A stretch of DNA of 9,501 bases from Comamonadaceae bacterium (GCA_947457975.1 CANGYC010000073.1:1-9501); one strand, 5' to 3'; counted from the stretch's first letter, positions 1-7,691 are shown. The notes: generated by a model not told the origin, from the sequence alone. Translations and numbers: made by a program.

Positions 1-1341
1 CCTGCCGGCGTGGCAGCGGCTTCCTCGGGCTTGCCGCACCAGGGGCGCTTGGAGGACCTCCTGGCGTGGTGGCGCCAGCAGGGCGACCCGCTGCTGGTCG
101 AGCTGATCGCCGCCGGCCAGCAGGTCAGCCCCAGCATCGCGGCCGCGCGCACGCGCCTGGCGCAGGCCCAGGCGGCGCGCGTGGGCAGCGGCGCCGACCT
201 GACCCCTTCGGTTGATGCCGCCGGCAGTCTCACGCGCAGCCGCAGTCTGCTGGCACCCAACATCCCGGCTGCCAGTATCACCACCGCCCGGCTGGGTCTG
301 CAGACGTCCTGGGAGATCGACGTCTTTGGTGGCCGCCGCGCTGAGCTGGCCGCCGCCGAGCAGCGCCTGCTGGGTGCGCAGGCCGACTGGCACGACGCCC
401 GCGTGAGCGTGGCCGCCGAGGTGGCCGTGCAGTACGACCTGTTGCGCCAGTGCCGTCGCCTCGAGGAGATCGCCCGGCGCGACACCGCTTCACGCGCGGA
501 AAACGCACGCCTGTCCGAGCTCTCCAGCCGCGCCGGTTTCACGGCGCCGGCGGTGGTGGCCCTGGCCCGCGCCAGTGCGGCCGACGCGGCCAGCCGCGGC
601 CTGCAGCAAAGCGCGCAATGTGAGCTGGACACCAAGGCCCTGGTGGCACTCACCGCCATGGACGAGCCCGCGCTGCGCCAGCGTTTGACCGGCTTGCCCA
701 CAGCCGAGCCCCTGGTCCTGCCGCCCCTGCTGCTCGATCCCATTCCGGCGCAGGCCCTGGCCCAGCGGCCCGATGTGTTCAGCGCCGAGCGCGCCGTGTT
801 GGCTGCGCGCGCCGACATCGCCGGTGTCGATGCGCAGCGCTACCCGCGCCTGGTGCTGTCGGGCTTTGTGGGCCAGTCGAGTCTGCGCGCCGGCGGCAAC
901 ACCACCGAGCTGCCCTCCTGGTCCTTGGGGCCGCTGTCGCTCACGCTGCCGGTCTTTGACGCAGGCCGGCGCTCGGCCCAGACCGCGGCCGCCCGGGCCC
1001 GCTACGACGAGGCGGCCGCCCAGTATGCGGCCCGCGTGCGCCAAGCGGTGCGTGAGGTCGAGACGGCCCTGGTCAATCTGCAGAGCACGGCTGAGCGCGG
1101 CCCGCAGGTGCAGACCGCTGTGGCGGGCTACCAGGCGGCCTTCCAGGGCACCGAGGCGCGCTGGAAGGCGGGTCTGGCCAGTCTGGTGGAACTCGAGGAT
1201 GCGCGCCGCCAACTGCTGGCCGCCCAGATCGCCCAGGCCGACTGGCAGACCCAGGTGCGCGCTGCGCATGTCTCGCTCTACCGCGCCGTGGGCGGCGGCT
1301 GGTCGCCGGCCCTGCTGGCCCAAGCCGTCCCCTCGCGTTGA
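1..1341 (+). CDS. Efflux outer-membrane channel protein, NodT/OMF family (5' partial)
   Basis: This is the outer-membrane component of a tripartite RND exporter, expected to trimerise into a beta-barrel with a long periplasmic alpha-helical tunnel. The frame is open from base 1, so the true start, signal peptide and any lipobox Cys lie outside the window; a GTG at 10 is only an internal codon. From family length I estimate 30-60 residues are missing. Visible landmarks, counting from base 1, are the WWRQQGDPLL motif near residues 23-32, which begins the first OEP repeat, and the motif TSWEIDVFGGRRAEL near residue 105. A second repeat (about residues 245-435) carries LPVFDAGRRSAQ and LASLVELEDARRQLL, both typical of this family. 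It ends with TGA at 1339-1341, 17 nt before the adaptor gene, so it is the first visible gene of the efflux operon. The family is certain; the substrate is unknown. Confidence 0.93.
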   Translation, partial: PAGVAAASSGLPHQGRLEDLLAWWRQQGDPLLVELIAAGQQVSPSIAAARTRLAQAQAARVGSGADLTPSVDAAGSLTRSRSLLAPNIPAASITTARLGLQTSWEIDVFGGRRAELAAAEQRLLGAQADWHDARVSVAAEVAVQYDLLRQCRRLEEIARRDTASRAENARLSELSSRAGFTAPAVVALARASAADAASRGLQQSAQCELDTKALVALTAMDEPALRQRLTGLPTAEPLVLPPLLLDPIPAQALAQRPDVFSAERAVLAARADIAGVDAQRYPRLVLSGFVGQSSLRAGGNTTELPSWSLGPLSLTLPVFDAGRRSAQTAAARARYDEAAAQYAARVRQAVREVETALVNLQSTAERGPQVQTAVAGYQAAFQGTEARWKAGLASLVELEDARRQLLAAQIAQADWQTQVRAAHVSLYRAVGGGWSPALLAQAVPSR

Positions 1342-1358
1342 ACTTTTCCAGGCATCCC

Positions 1359-2510
1359 ATGAAGAAAACCATTCGCTTTGCCCTTGTCCTGGCCGCCGCT
1401 ATCGTGCTGGCGCTGCTGGTCTTCTGGGCCCAGCGCACCGAGCGCCCCGCCCCGGCTCCTGCGACTCCTCCGGCCGCTGCCCCGCGCCCGGCCCTGACGG
1501 TGGCCGTGGGCCAGCCCGAGTCGATCAAGCTGCCTCTGACCCTCTCGGCCAACGGCAACATCGCGGCCTGGCAGGAGGCCGTGATCGGCTCGGAGAGCAA
1601 TGGCCTGCGCCTGGTGGAGGGGCGCGCCGGCGTGGGCGATGTGGTGCGTGCCGGCCAGGTGCTGGCCGTGTTTTCCAGCGAGAGTGTGCAAACCGATGTG
1701 GCACAGGCGCGCGCCGCCCTGCTGGAGGCCCAGGCCACAGCCCTGGACGCGCAGGCCAATGCCGAGCGCGCGCGCAGCCTGCAGAACACGGGGGCGCTCA
1801 GCGCCCAGCAGATCCAGCAGTACCTCACCGCCGCGCAGACCGCGCAGGCGCGGGTGGAGGCGTCCCAGGCCGTGCTGGCCGCGCAGCAGCTGCGTGCTCG
1901 CCAGACGCAGGTGCTGGCGCCTAGCGCCGGGGTGATCTCCGCGCGGCTGGCCACCGTGGGCGCCGTGGCCGCCCCGGGCACCGAGCTGTTCCGACTGATC
2001 CGCGATGGCCGCCTGGAGTGGCGCGCCGAAGTCACGGCGACCGAGCTCGCTCGCCTGAAGCCCGGCACCGCTGTGCGGGTGCTCGCTGCCTCGGGTGCAG
2101 AACTCCATGGGCGGGTGCGCATGCTCGCACCCACCGTGGATCCGCAGACGCGCTCGGCTCTGGTTTATGTGGACCTGCCGCCCTTGCAGCAGAGCCCGGG
2201 TGCGGCGCGCCCGGGCATGTTCGCGCGCGGCGAGTTTGTGCTGGGTCAGTCGAATGCGCTGACCGTGCCACAGCGCGCGCTGGTGGTGCGCGACGGCTTT
2301 GAGTTCGTGTTCCAGCTGATGCCAGGCGATCGGGTGAGCGAGGTCAAGGTGCAGACCGGCCGCCGTGTGGGCGAGCGGGTGGAAATTGTCTCGGGCCTCT
2401 TGCCCGAGGCGCGCGTGGTCACGCAGGGTGCGGGCTTCCTCAACGACGGCGACCTGGTGCAGGTGAGCGAGGCGGGTGCTGTCGCCCCCGCCACCCCCGC
2501 CGCCCGCTGA
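1359..2510 (+). CDS. RND efflux periplasmic adaptor subunit (membrane fusion protein)
   Basis: This adaptor of 383 residues joins the inner-membrane RND pump to the outer-membrane channel. Residues 1-24 are a basic start plus one hydrophobic segment, serving as signal or membrane anchor; there is no lipobox Cys. A Pro/Ala-rich linker follows (about 29-46). The lipoyl-type barrel-sandwich halves lie at about 74-105 and 186-214, flanking an Ala/Gln-rich alpha-helical hairpin at 107-183. The beta-barrel spans about 218-295, with RPGMFARGEFVLG closing it, and the membrane-proximal domain is about 299-370 (TVPQRALVVRDG). I chose ATG 1359 because it opens directly with MKKTIRF and the hydrophobic helix. 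An in-frame TTG at 1338 would overlap the previous stop and add seven polar residues. The ribosome binding site is weak (AGG at 1350-1352), so coupling to the upstream gene is likely. The pump gene starts 20 nt after its stop. Confidence 0.95.
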   Translation: MKKTIRFALVLAAAIVLALLVFWAQRTERPAPAPATPPAAAPRPALTVAVGQPESIKLPLTLSANGNIAAWQEAVIGSESNGLRLVEGRAGVGDVVRAGQVLAVFSSESVQTDVAQARAALLEAQATALDAQANAERARSLQNTGALSAQQIQQYLTAAQTAQARVEASQAVLAAQQLRARQTQVLAPSAGVISARLATVGAVAAPGTELFRLIRDGRLEWRAEVTATELARLKPGTAVRVLAASGAELHGRVRMLAPTVDPQTRSALVYVDLPPLQQSPGAARPGMFARGEFVLGQSNALTVPQRALVVRDGFEFVFQLMPGDRVSEVKVQTGRRVGERVEIVSGLLPEARVVTQGAGFLNDGDLVQVSEAGAVAPATPAAR

Positions 2511-2530
2511 AGCCCGAGCACGAACCCGCC

Positions 2531-5500
2531 ATGAACGTTTCAGCCTGGTCCATCCGCAACCCCATCCCGGCCCTGATGGTGTTCGTACTGCTCACCTTTG
2601 CGGGCCTGCTCGGCTTTCGGGCCATGAAGGTGCAGAACTTCCCGGACATCGACCTGCCCACGGTGAGCGTGAGCACCTCGCTGCCGGGGGCCGCGCCCGC
2701 CCAGCTGGAAACCGAAGTGGCCCGCAAGCTCGAGAACGCCCTGGCCACGGTGCAGGGCCTCAAGCACCTGACCACCAAGGTGCAGGACGGCGGCGTCATC
2801 ATCAACGCCGAGTTCCGCCTGGAAAAGCCCGTGCAGGAAGCGGTGGACGACGTGCGCTCGGCCGTGGCCCGCGTGCGCTCGGAGCTGCCCGGCGATGTGC
2901 GCGACCCCATCATCAGCAAGGTGGACTTGGCGGGCCAGCCCGTGCTCGCGTTCACCGTGAGCTCGCCGCGCCGCGACGAGCAGGCCCTGTCCTGGCTGGT
3001 GGACAACGAGCTTTCACGCAAGCTGCTGTCGGTGCGCGGCGTGGGCGCGGTCAATCGGGTGGGCGGCGTCACGCGCGAGGTGCGGGTGGCGCTCGATCCT
3101 TCGCGCCTGCAGGCCCTGGGTGCCACCGCTGCCGAGATTTCACGCCAGCTGCGCCAGGTGCAGACCGACAGCGCCGGCGGCCGCACCGACCTGGGCGGCA
3201 GCGAGCAGCCCGTGCGTACCCTGGCCACCGTGAAGTCGGCGGCCGAGCTGGCTCGCCTGGAACTCACCCTGGCCGATGGCCGGCGCCTGCGGCTGGACCA
3301 GGTGGCCACCGTGAGCGACACGGTGGCCGAGCCCCGTTCGGCCGCCTTGTTCGACGGGCAGCCCGTGGTGGGCTTCGAGGTCTCGCGCAGCCGCGGCGAG
3401 AGCGAGGTGGCCGTGGGCGCCGCCGTCTACAAGGCGCTCGATGAGTTCAAGCGCCAGCACCCCGACCTGGTGCTCACCGAAGCTTTTAACTTCGTGCAGC
3501 CCGTTCAGGAGGAGTACGACGGCTCGCTCAAGCTCCTGTACGAAGGCGCCATTTTGGCGGTGGTGGTGGTCTGGCTGTTCCTGCGCGACTGGCGTGCCAC
3601 GCTGGTGTCGGCGGTGGCGCTGCCGCTGTCGGTGATCCCGGCTTTTATCGGCATGTACATGCTGGGCTTTTCCATCAATGTGGTCACGCTGCTGGCCCTG
3701 TCGCTGGTCATCGGCATCCTGGTGGACGACGCCATCGTGGAGGTGGAAAACATCGTGCGCCACCTGCGCATGGGCAAGAGCCCCTACCAGGCGGCCATGG
3801 AGGCGGCCGACGAGATTGGCCTGGCGGTGGTGGCGACCACCTTCACGCTGATCGCGGTGTTCCTGCCCACGGCCTTCCTGAGCGGTATTGCGGGCAAGTT
3901 CTTCAAGCAATTCGGCTGGACGGCGGCGCTGGCCGTGTTCGCCTCGCTGGTGGTGGCGCGCATGCTCACGCCCATGATGTCGGCCTACCTGCTGCGGCCC
4001 ATCGTGCAGGCTGAGCACGAGCCGCGCTGGATACGGCCTTATATGGTGGCTGCGGCCTGGTGCCTGAAGCACCGCTTCATCACCATGGTGGGGGCGACGC
4101 TGTTCTTCTTTGGATCGGTGGCCTTGATTCCGCTGCTGTCCAAGGGCTTCATCCCGCCGGATGACAACTCGCAGACCCAGGTCTACCTGGAGCTGCCGCC
4201 AGGCTCCACGCTCGCGCAGACCCAGCGGGCGGCTGAGCAGGCGCGCCTGTTGATGGCAGGCATCGCCGAGGTGCGCCACGTCTACACCACCATCGGCGCT
4301 GGCAGTGCGGGCACCGATCCGTTTGCCATGCCTGGTGCGCAGGAGGCACGCAAGGCCACGCTCACGGTGCTGCTGACGCCGCGACAGGAGCGCGTGCGCA
4401 AGCAGGCCATCGAGCAGCGCATGCGCCAGGCCCTGCAGCAAGTGCCCGGTGTGCGCAGCAAGGTGGGCCTGGGCGGCTCGGGCGAGAAGTACATCCTGGT
4501 GCTCACGGGTGATGACCCGGTGGCGCTGCAGACGGCCGCCCGCGCCGTGGAGAAAGGCCTGCGCACCATCCCCGGCCTGGGCAGCGTGGCCTCCAGCGCC
4601 AGCCTGGTGCGCCCCGAGATCGCCATCCGGCCCGACTTCGCCCGTGCGGCCGACCTGGGCGTCTCCAGCAGCGCCATGGCCGAGACCCTGCGCATTGCCA
4701 CCCTGGGCGACTACGACACCGTTCTGCCCAAGCTCAACCTGCCCGAGCGGCAGGTGCCCATCGTGGTCAAGCTGGAGGCGTCGGCCCGTCAGGACCTGGC
4801 CGTGCTCGAGCGCCTGGCCGTGCCCAGCAGCAAGCCCGGCGTAGGGCCGGTGATGCTGGGGCAGGTGGCCCGCCTGGAGATGAGTGCCGGGCCGGCGGTG
4901 ATCGACCGCTACGACCGCGCGCGCAACGTCACCATGGAGATCGAGCTTTCGGGCCTGCCGCTGGGCGAGGTGACCTCCGCAGTGGCCCAGCTGCCTGCGG
5001 TGCGGAACCTGCCGCCCGGCGTGAAGGTGGTGGAGGTGGGCGACGCCGAGGTGATGGGTGAGCTCTTTGCCAGCTTCGGCCTGGCCATGCTCACCGGGGT
5101 GCTGTGCATCTACGTGGTGCTGGTGCTGCTCTTCAAGGACTTCCTGCACCCGGTGACCATCCTGGCGGCGCTGCCGCTGTCGCTGGGCGGCGCCTTCGTG
5201 GGCCTCTTGATCGCTGACAAGAGCTTTTCCATGCCCTCGCTGATCGGCCTGATCATGCTCATGGGCATCGCCACCAAGAACTCCATCTTGCTGGTGGAGT
5301 ACGCCATCGTGGCGCGGCGTGACCACGGCATGAGCCGCTTGGAGGCCCTGCTGGACGCCTGCCACAAGCGGGTGCGGCCCATTGTCATGACCTCGATTGC
5401 CATGGGCGCAGGCATGCTGCCCATTGCCATCGGCTGGGGCGAGGCCGATCCGAGCTTTCGCTCGCCCATGGCCATTGCCGTCATCGGCGGCTTGATCACC

Positions 5501-5602
5501 TCCACCGTGCTGAGCCTCTTGGTGGTGCCGGCGGTGTTTCTCTACATTGACGATGCTGCGCAAGGGCTGCAGCGTCTGGTGGGCCGCCTCAGGCGGAACT
5601 GA
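2531..5602 (+). CDS. RND family efflux pump permease, HAE-1 type
   Basis: This inner-membrane, proton-driven pump has 1023 residues, a normal length for the AcrB-like family. TM1 is at about 10-30, followed by the porter motif FPDIDLPTVSVST (37-49). TM2-TM4 lie at about 334-405. TM4 holds the paired acids D399-D400 (in GILVDDAIVEVEN), matching AcrB D407/D408. TM10 carries K916 (GIATKNSILLVEYA), matching K940, and TM11 carries R947 and T954 (RVRPIVMTS), matching R971 and T978. All proton-relay residues are present, so the pump should be active. The second periplasmic loop starts near residue 537 (SKGFIPPDDNSQTQVYLELP). The start is ATG 2531; no strong ribosome binding site precedes it and the gap to the adaptor stop is 20 nt, which fits operon translation. 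Substrate cannot be told from the sequence; drugs, solvents or bile-like amphiphiles are typical, while the DD/K pattern argues against a heavy-metal (HME) pump. Confidence 0.97.
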   Translation: MNVSAWSIRNPIPALMVFVLLTFAGLLGFRAMKVQNFPDIDLPTVSVSTSLPGAAPAQLETEVARKLENALATVQGLKHLTTKVQDGGVIINAEFRLEKPVQEAVDDVRSAVARVRSELPGDVRDPIISKVDLAGQPVLAFTVSSPRRDEQALSWLVDNELSRKLLSVRGVGAVNRVGGVTREVRVALDPSRLQALGATAAEISRQLRQVQTDSAGGRTDLGGSEQPVRTLATVKSAAELARLELTLADGRRLRLDQVATVSDTVAEPRSAALFDGQPVVGFEVSRSRGESEVAVGAAVYKALDEFKRQHPDLVLTEAFNFVQPVQEEYDGSLKLLYEGAILAVVVVWLFLRDWRATLVSAVALPLSVIPAFIGMYMLGFSINVVTLLALSLVIGILVDDAIVEVENIVRHLRMGKSPYQAAMEAADEIGLAVVATTFTLIAVFLPTAFLSGIAGKFFKQFGWTAALAVFASLVVARMLTPMMSAYLLRPIVQAEHEPRWIRPYMVAAAWCLKHRFITMVGATLFFFGSVALIPLLSKGFIPPDDNSQTQVYLELPPGSTLAQTQRAAEQARLLMAGIAEVRHVYTTIGAGSAGTDPFAMPGAQEARKATLTVLLTPRQERVRKQAIEQRMRQALQQVPGVRSKVGLGGSGEKYILVLTGDDPVALQTAARAVEKGLRTIPGLGSVASSASLVRPEIAIRPDFARAADLGVSSSAMAETLRIATLGDYDTVLPKLNLPERQVPIVVKLEASARQDLAVLERLAVPSSKPGVGPVMLGQVARLEMSAGPAVIDRYDRARNVTMEIELSGLPLGEVTSAVAQLPAVRNLPPGVKVVEVGDAEVMGELFASFGLAMLTGVLCIYVVLVLLFKDFLHPVTILAALPLSLGGAFVGLLIADKSFSMPSLIGLIMLMGIATKNSILLVEYAIVARRDHGMSRLEALLDACHKRVRPIVMTSIAMGAGMLPIAIGWGEADPSFRSPMAIAVIGGLITSTVLSLLVVPAVFLYIDDAAQGLQRLVGRLRRN

Positions 5603-5630
5603 CGGACCCGCGGCGGCGGTGCATGCTGCC
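5584..5630 (+). other. Two GC-rich hairpins at the 3' end of the efflux operon
   Basis: CCGCC-TCA-GGCGG at 5584-5596 is a perfect 5-bp stem that ends 3 nt before the pump stop codon. A second, imperfect stem GGCGGT-GCAT-GCTGCC at 5615-5630 contains two G-U pairs. Neither is followed by a T-run, so they are not classical intrinsic terminators. They sit where the + strand operon must stop before the convergent amidotransferase gene, so a role in 3'-end protection or Rho-assisted termination is possible but unproven. Confidence 0.3.
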
Positions 5631-5651
5631 CCCGGCGATGCGCCCGGCGAT
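5631..5651. repeat. 9-bp direct repeat in the convergent gap
   Basis: CCCGGCGAT occurs at 5631-5639 and again at 5643-5651, a 12-bp period. It lies in the 65-bp gap between two convergent genes. No function is evident; it is probably a small slippage duplication. Confidence 0.4.
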
Positions 5652-5667
5652 CTGCCTGACCGGGACG

Positions 5668-6441
5668 CTAGCGCGCCGAGACCCCGTCCACAAAGACCTT
5701 GAGCTCGCCCGCCTCAAAGGGCTTCCAGTCCTCGTTCACCGTCAGGGGTGCCGTCACCACCACCGCCACCCGGTCCGTGGCTTGGGTGTGCTCGGCGAAG
5801 TTGATGGACAGGTCCTCGTCACTGAGCTGCGCATGCGCAAAGGGGTGGCGGCGCTCGACATAGTGCAGCCGCGTCGAGGCATGGGCCCACAGAGCCTGGC
5901 CGTTGCTGAGCATGAAGTTGAAGGTGCCGTGCCGGGCGATGCGGGGTGCGAGTTCGCGCAGCGTGAGCGTGAGCTCGGCGATGTCGGGCACGCCCGCATG
6001 CGACTTGGCCAGCTCCTGCATCAGCCAGCAAAAGGCCCGTTCGCTGTCGGTGCTGCCCACCGGCTGGAAGGCCGCATGAAGGCGGGGATGGAAATCTTCC
6101 AGGTGGCCGTTGTGCGCGAACACCCAGTAGCGGCCCCAGAGCTCGCGCACGAAGGGGTGGCAGTTCTCCAGCGCCACACGGCCCTGCGTGGCCTTGCGGA
6201 TGTGCGCAATGACGTTGCGGCTCTTGATGGGGTAGCGGCGGATGAGCTCGGCCACCGGCGACTCGGAGGCCGGCTGGTGGTCTACGAAGTGCCGCAGGCC
6301 CTTGTCATCGCCGCCTTCGAAGAAGGCGATGCCCCAGCCGTCGGCATGCTCGTCGGTGCGCCCGCCCCGCTGGGCGAAGCCCGTGAAGCTGAAGGCCACA
6401 TCCGTGGGCGTGTTGCAGTTCATGCCCAGCAGCTGGCACAT
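5668..6441 (-). CDS. yafJ: Class II glutamine amidotransferase, YafJ-like
   Basis: This protein of 257 residues resembles E. coli YafJ (about 255 residues) along its whole length. It is an Ntn-type GATase: Cys2, exposed after removal of Met1 (MCQLLGMNCN), is the expected nucleophile that releases ammonia from glutamine. Substrate-binding motifs are visible in order: HADGWG (32-38), HIRKAT (80-85), ENCHPF (92-97), FAHNG (108-112, an Asn-Gly oxyanion-type motif) and GSTDSE (129-134, with D132 for the glutamine amino group). No synthase or acceptor domain is attached, so the ammonia acceptor is unknown, as for the family generally. It starts at ATG 6441, which the Cys2 rule fixes exactly, and ends with TAG. 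The gene lies 27 nt downstream of the tautomerase on the same strand with little ribosome binding signal of its own, so co-transcription is likely. EgtC is a more distant relative and a less likely identity. Confidence 0.92.
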   Translation of the reverse strand: MCQLLGMNCNTPTDVAFSFTGFAQRGGRTDEHADGWGIAFFEGGDDKGLRHFVDHQPASESPVAELIRRYPIKSRNVIAHIRKATQGRVALENCHPFVRELWGRYWVFAHNGHLEDFHPRLHAAFQPVGSTDSERAFCWLMQELAKSHAGVPDIAELTLTLRELAPRIARHGTFNFMLSNGQALWAHASTRLHYVERRHPFAHAQLSDEDLSINFAEHTQATDRVAVVVTAPLTVNEDWKPFEAGELKVFVDGVSAR

Positions 6442-6468
6442 GGCGTGAGGCCCCGGGGTGTGGGCGGA

Positions 6469-6660
6469 TCAGCTGCGGGGTTCGGACCAGAGCTTGCCGC
6501 CCGTGGACCAGTTCTCGCGCTTGATGTCGGTGATGACGATGTCCACTGACTCGGGCGAGCCGCCCAGCACCTCGACGGTGACGCGGGTGATCTCTTCGAC
6601 CAGTTTCTTTTTCTGCTCGTGCGTGCGGCCTTCGAACATTTCGATGTGGTACAGGGGCAT
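6469..6660 (-). CDS. 4-oxalocrotonate tautomerase family small enzyme
   Basis: This protein of 63 residues has the single-domain beta-alpha-beta tautomerase fold and would act as a dimer or hexamer. After Met removal Pro1 becomes the catalytic N-terminal base (MPLYHIEMFEGRTHEQKK). Numbering from Pro1, Arg11 of the EGR motif is kept. The place of Arg39 in the Pseudomonas 4-OT is Asp39 (ESVDIVITD), and Phe50 is Trp50 (RENWSTGGKL). The acid-base Pro is therefore intact, but the arginine that binds substrate carboxylate in true 4-OT is absent, so the substrate is probably not 2-hydroxymuconate; no aromatic-degradation genes are nearby either. The start is ATG 6658-6660, preceded by an excellent ribosome binding site. 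It is followed 27 nt later by the YafJ-like gene. The family assignment is firm and the reaction is unknown. Confidence 0.9.
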   Translation of the reverse strand: MPLYHIEMFEGRTHEQKKKLVEEITRVTVEVLGGSPESVDIVITDIKRENWSTGGKLWSEPRS

Positions 6661-6667
6661 GGCGGGG

Positions 6668-6674
6668 TCTCCTT
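6668..6674 (-). promoter_or_regulatory. Strong Shine-Dalgarno of the tautomerase gene
   Basis: On the - strand AAGGAGA lies 7 nt before the ATG. It is the best ribosome binding site in the window and fixes the start of the 63-residue gene. The efflux, amidotransferase, regulator and secretin genes lack a comparable site. Confidence 0.85.
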
Positions 6675-6687
6675 GAACTAGCCTCGC

Positions 6688-6716
6688 ATCATAAAAGCTG
6701 GCCAGACCATGGCCTG
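6688..6716 (-). promoter_or_regulatory. Possible -10 element and overlapping operator-like inverted repeat before the tautomerase gene
   Basis: On the - strand TATGAT (6688-6693) matches the sigma-70 -10 consensus at 5 of 6 bases and lies 27 nt before the ATG. No good -35 is seen at the proper spacing; the nearest, TGAACA at 6715-6720, is 21 nt away. Just upstream lies an inverted repeat, CTGGCCA-GACCA-TGGCCTG on the + strand (6698-6716), with 7-bp arms and one mismatch. It fills the expected -35/spacer region, as an operator would. Prediction by eye only. Confidence 0.35.
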
Positions 6717-6721
6717 TTCAG

Positions 6722-6730
6722 CCCCCCCCC
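6722..6730. repeat. Run of nine C
   Basis: An uninterrupted C9 tract (G9 on the - strand) lies in the 122-bp gap between the regulator stop and the tautomerase start. Such runs are prone to slippage and to sequencing error. It is upstream of the possible tautomerase promoter, so length changes would not alter any reading frame here. Confidence 0.6.
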
Positions 6731-6782
6731 GAGAGGTCTTAGCCGACTGCTGGGCGCATGAGCTGTACAAGCTGCACATCAT

Positions 6783-7520
6783 TTACGGGCTGGTCAGGTG
6801 CACGGGCGCCAGGCTGGACCACCAGGCCTCGTAGGTGTGGCGGTCAGCCTGGTAGCAGGCGCAGGCAGCCTGCGCCAGCGCCGCCTCGTCCAGCAGCATC
6901 ATGTAGCCGCGGCTGTAGCTGATGTGGCCGCGCAGTTGCAGCCGCCGCGCGCACTGGGTCACGCTCTCGCGGCGGGCACTGAGCATCAGCGCCAGGGCCT
7001 CGTGGGTGAGGAACAGTTCGCTGGCATGCGCCCGGTCGCGCGCCATGAGCAGCCAGCGGGCCAGGCGCTGCTCCACGCTGTGGTGTTTGAGGCAGGCCGC
7101 CTGCCGGGCCAGTTGGCGGTGGCACACCTCGGCATAGCCTCGCAGCACTTGGCCCAGCGCCGCACTCGAGGCGAGTTGGCGATGCAGGGCCTGTGCTCCG
7201 ATGCGGAAGGCGCGGCCCGTGCCTTGCGTGCGGCAACTGAAGGCCGCGCAGGGCGCGTCCAGCACCAGCGAGGTGCTGAACATCCCCTCGTTGCCCACCA
7301 GCCCCATCTCCAGGGCCTCATCGCCCTCCAGGGGCAGCGCGAGGGAGACAAAGCCTTCTACGGGGAACCAGGCATGCGCCATGCGCTCGCCGGCGACCAT
7401 CACCACCGCCTGCGCCTGGAGCTCGACCATGTCGCACTGGGCCAACAGCTCAGCACGGTCCAGGGGCGGCAGGATGGCGAGCAGGCGGTTGGCCAGCGAG
7501 AGGTTGGAGGGAAGGGCCAT
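6783..7520 (-). CDS. Crp/Fnr superfamily transcriptional regulator with degenerate ligand pocket
   Basis: This protein of 245 residues has an N-terminal cNMP-type beta-roll (about 11-110, including NRLLAILPPLDRAELL and HAWFPVEGFVSLALP), a long dimer helix (about 115-160, ending QRLARWLLMARDR) and a C-terminal winged helix-turn-helix. The latter holds LTHEALALMLSARRESVTQC (171-190), the recognition helix near 182-195, and the wing GHISYSRGYMMLL. The phosphate-binding signature of true cAMP receptors (GEL...RSA) is not present: the equivalent region reads VGNEGMFSTSLVLDAPCAAF, so cAMP binding is unlikely. No N-terminal FNR iron-sulphur Cys cluster is seen, although eight Cys occur in all (29, 91, 96, 133, 143, 190, 220, 222). 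I chose ATG 7520 because family members begin just before NRLLA. An open frame continues up to a TTG at 7655 but adds 45 residues with no family character. It is divergent from gspD across 395 bp. Its targets are unknown. Confidence 0.87.
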   Translation of the reverse strand: MALPSNLSLANRLLAILPPLDRAELLAQCDMVELQAQAVVMVAGERMAHAWFPVEGFVSLALPLEGDEALEMGLVGNEGMFSTSLVLDAPCAAFSCRTQGTGRAFRIGAQALHRQLASSAALGQVLRGYAEVCHRQLARQAACLKHHSVEQRLARWLLMARDRAHASELFLTHEALALMLSARRESVTQCARRLQLRGHISYSRGYMMLLDEAALAQAACACYQADRHTYEAWWSSLAPVHLTSP

Positions 7521-7651
7521 GGCCGTATGAAGAAGGCCCGATTGCAGCGCAAGACGCTTCGCGCCCCCAACATCAAAGTGCAAGCAGGTGTAGCGCGCGC
7601 GGCGCTCGATGCCGCACCGCCCCGGGGTCAGCGTGTGTGAGCCTGCCGATA

Positions 7652-7667
7652 CCAAGGCTTACCTTGG
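7652..7667. repeat. Perfect inverted repeat CCAAGG-CTTA-CCTTGG
   Basis: The arms are 6 bp with a 4-nt loop. It lies about 130 bp upstream of the regulator start, in what would be its leader or promoter. No T-run follows on either strand, so it does not look like a terminator. It could be an operator or a leader hairpin. Confidence 0.5.
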
Positions 7668-7691
7668 CCCCTGTTTCGTTACCAACAAGCC

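Noticed and set aside
773..2134. Alternative-frame ORFs on both strands across the channel/adaptor junction
   Set aside because: Their translations are Arg/Ala/Pro-rich noise overlapping two well-supported genes.
3140..5563. Very long antisense open frame (807 codons) on the - strand inside the pump gene
   Set aside because: The translation is His/Gln/Arg/Gly-rich with no family resemblance, while the + strand has complete RND motifs. Long antisense frames are expected opposite high-GC genes.
5623..6549. Open frame of 308 codons on the + strand over the amidotransferase gene
   Set aside because: It is the antisense shadow of a gene with full YafJ motifs and also overlaps the tautomerase; it shows no recognisable domain.
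6798..7640. Open frame of 280 codons on the + strand over the regulator gene
   Set aside because: It is antisense to a clear Crp/Fnr-type protein and has the low-complexity Gln/His/Arg composition of a shadow frame.
7521..7655. N-terminal extension of the Crp/Fnr-type regulator to a TTG at 7655
   Set aside because: The extra 45 residues lack domain resemblance, and the family normally starts just before the NRLLA motif. No ribosome binding site supports the TTG.
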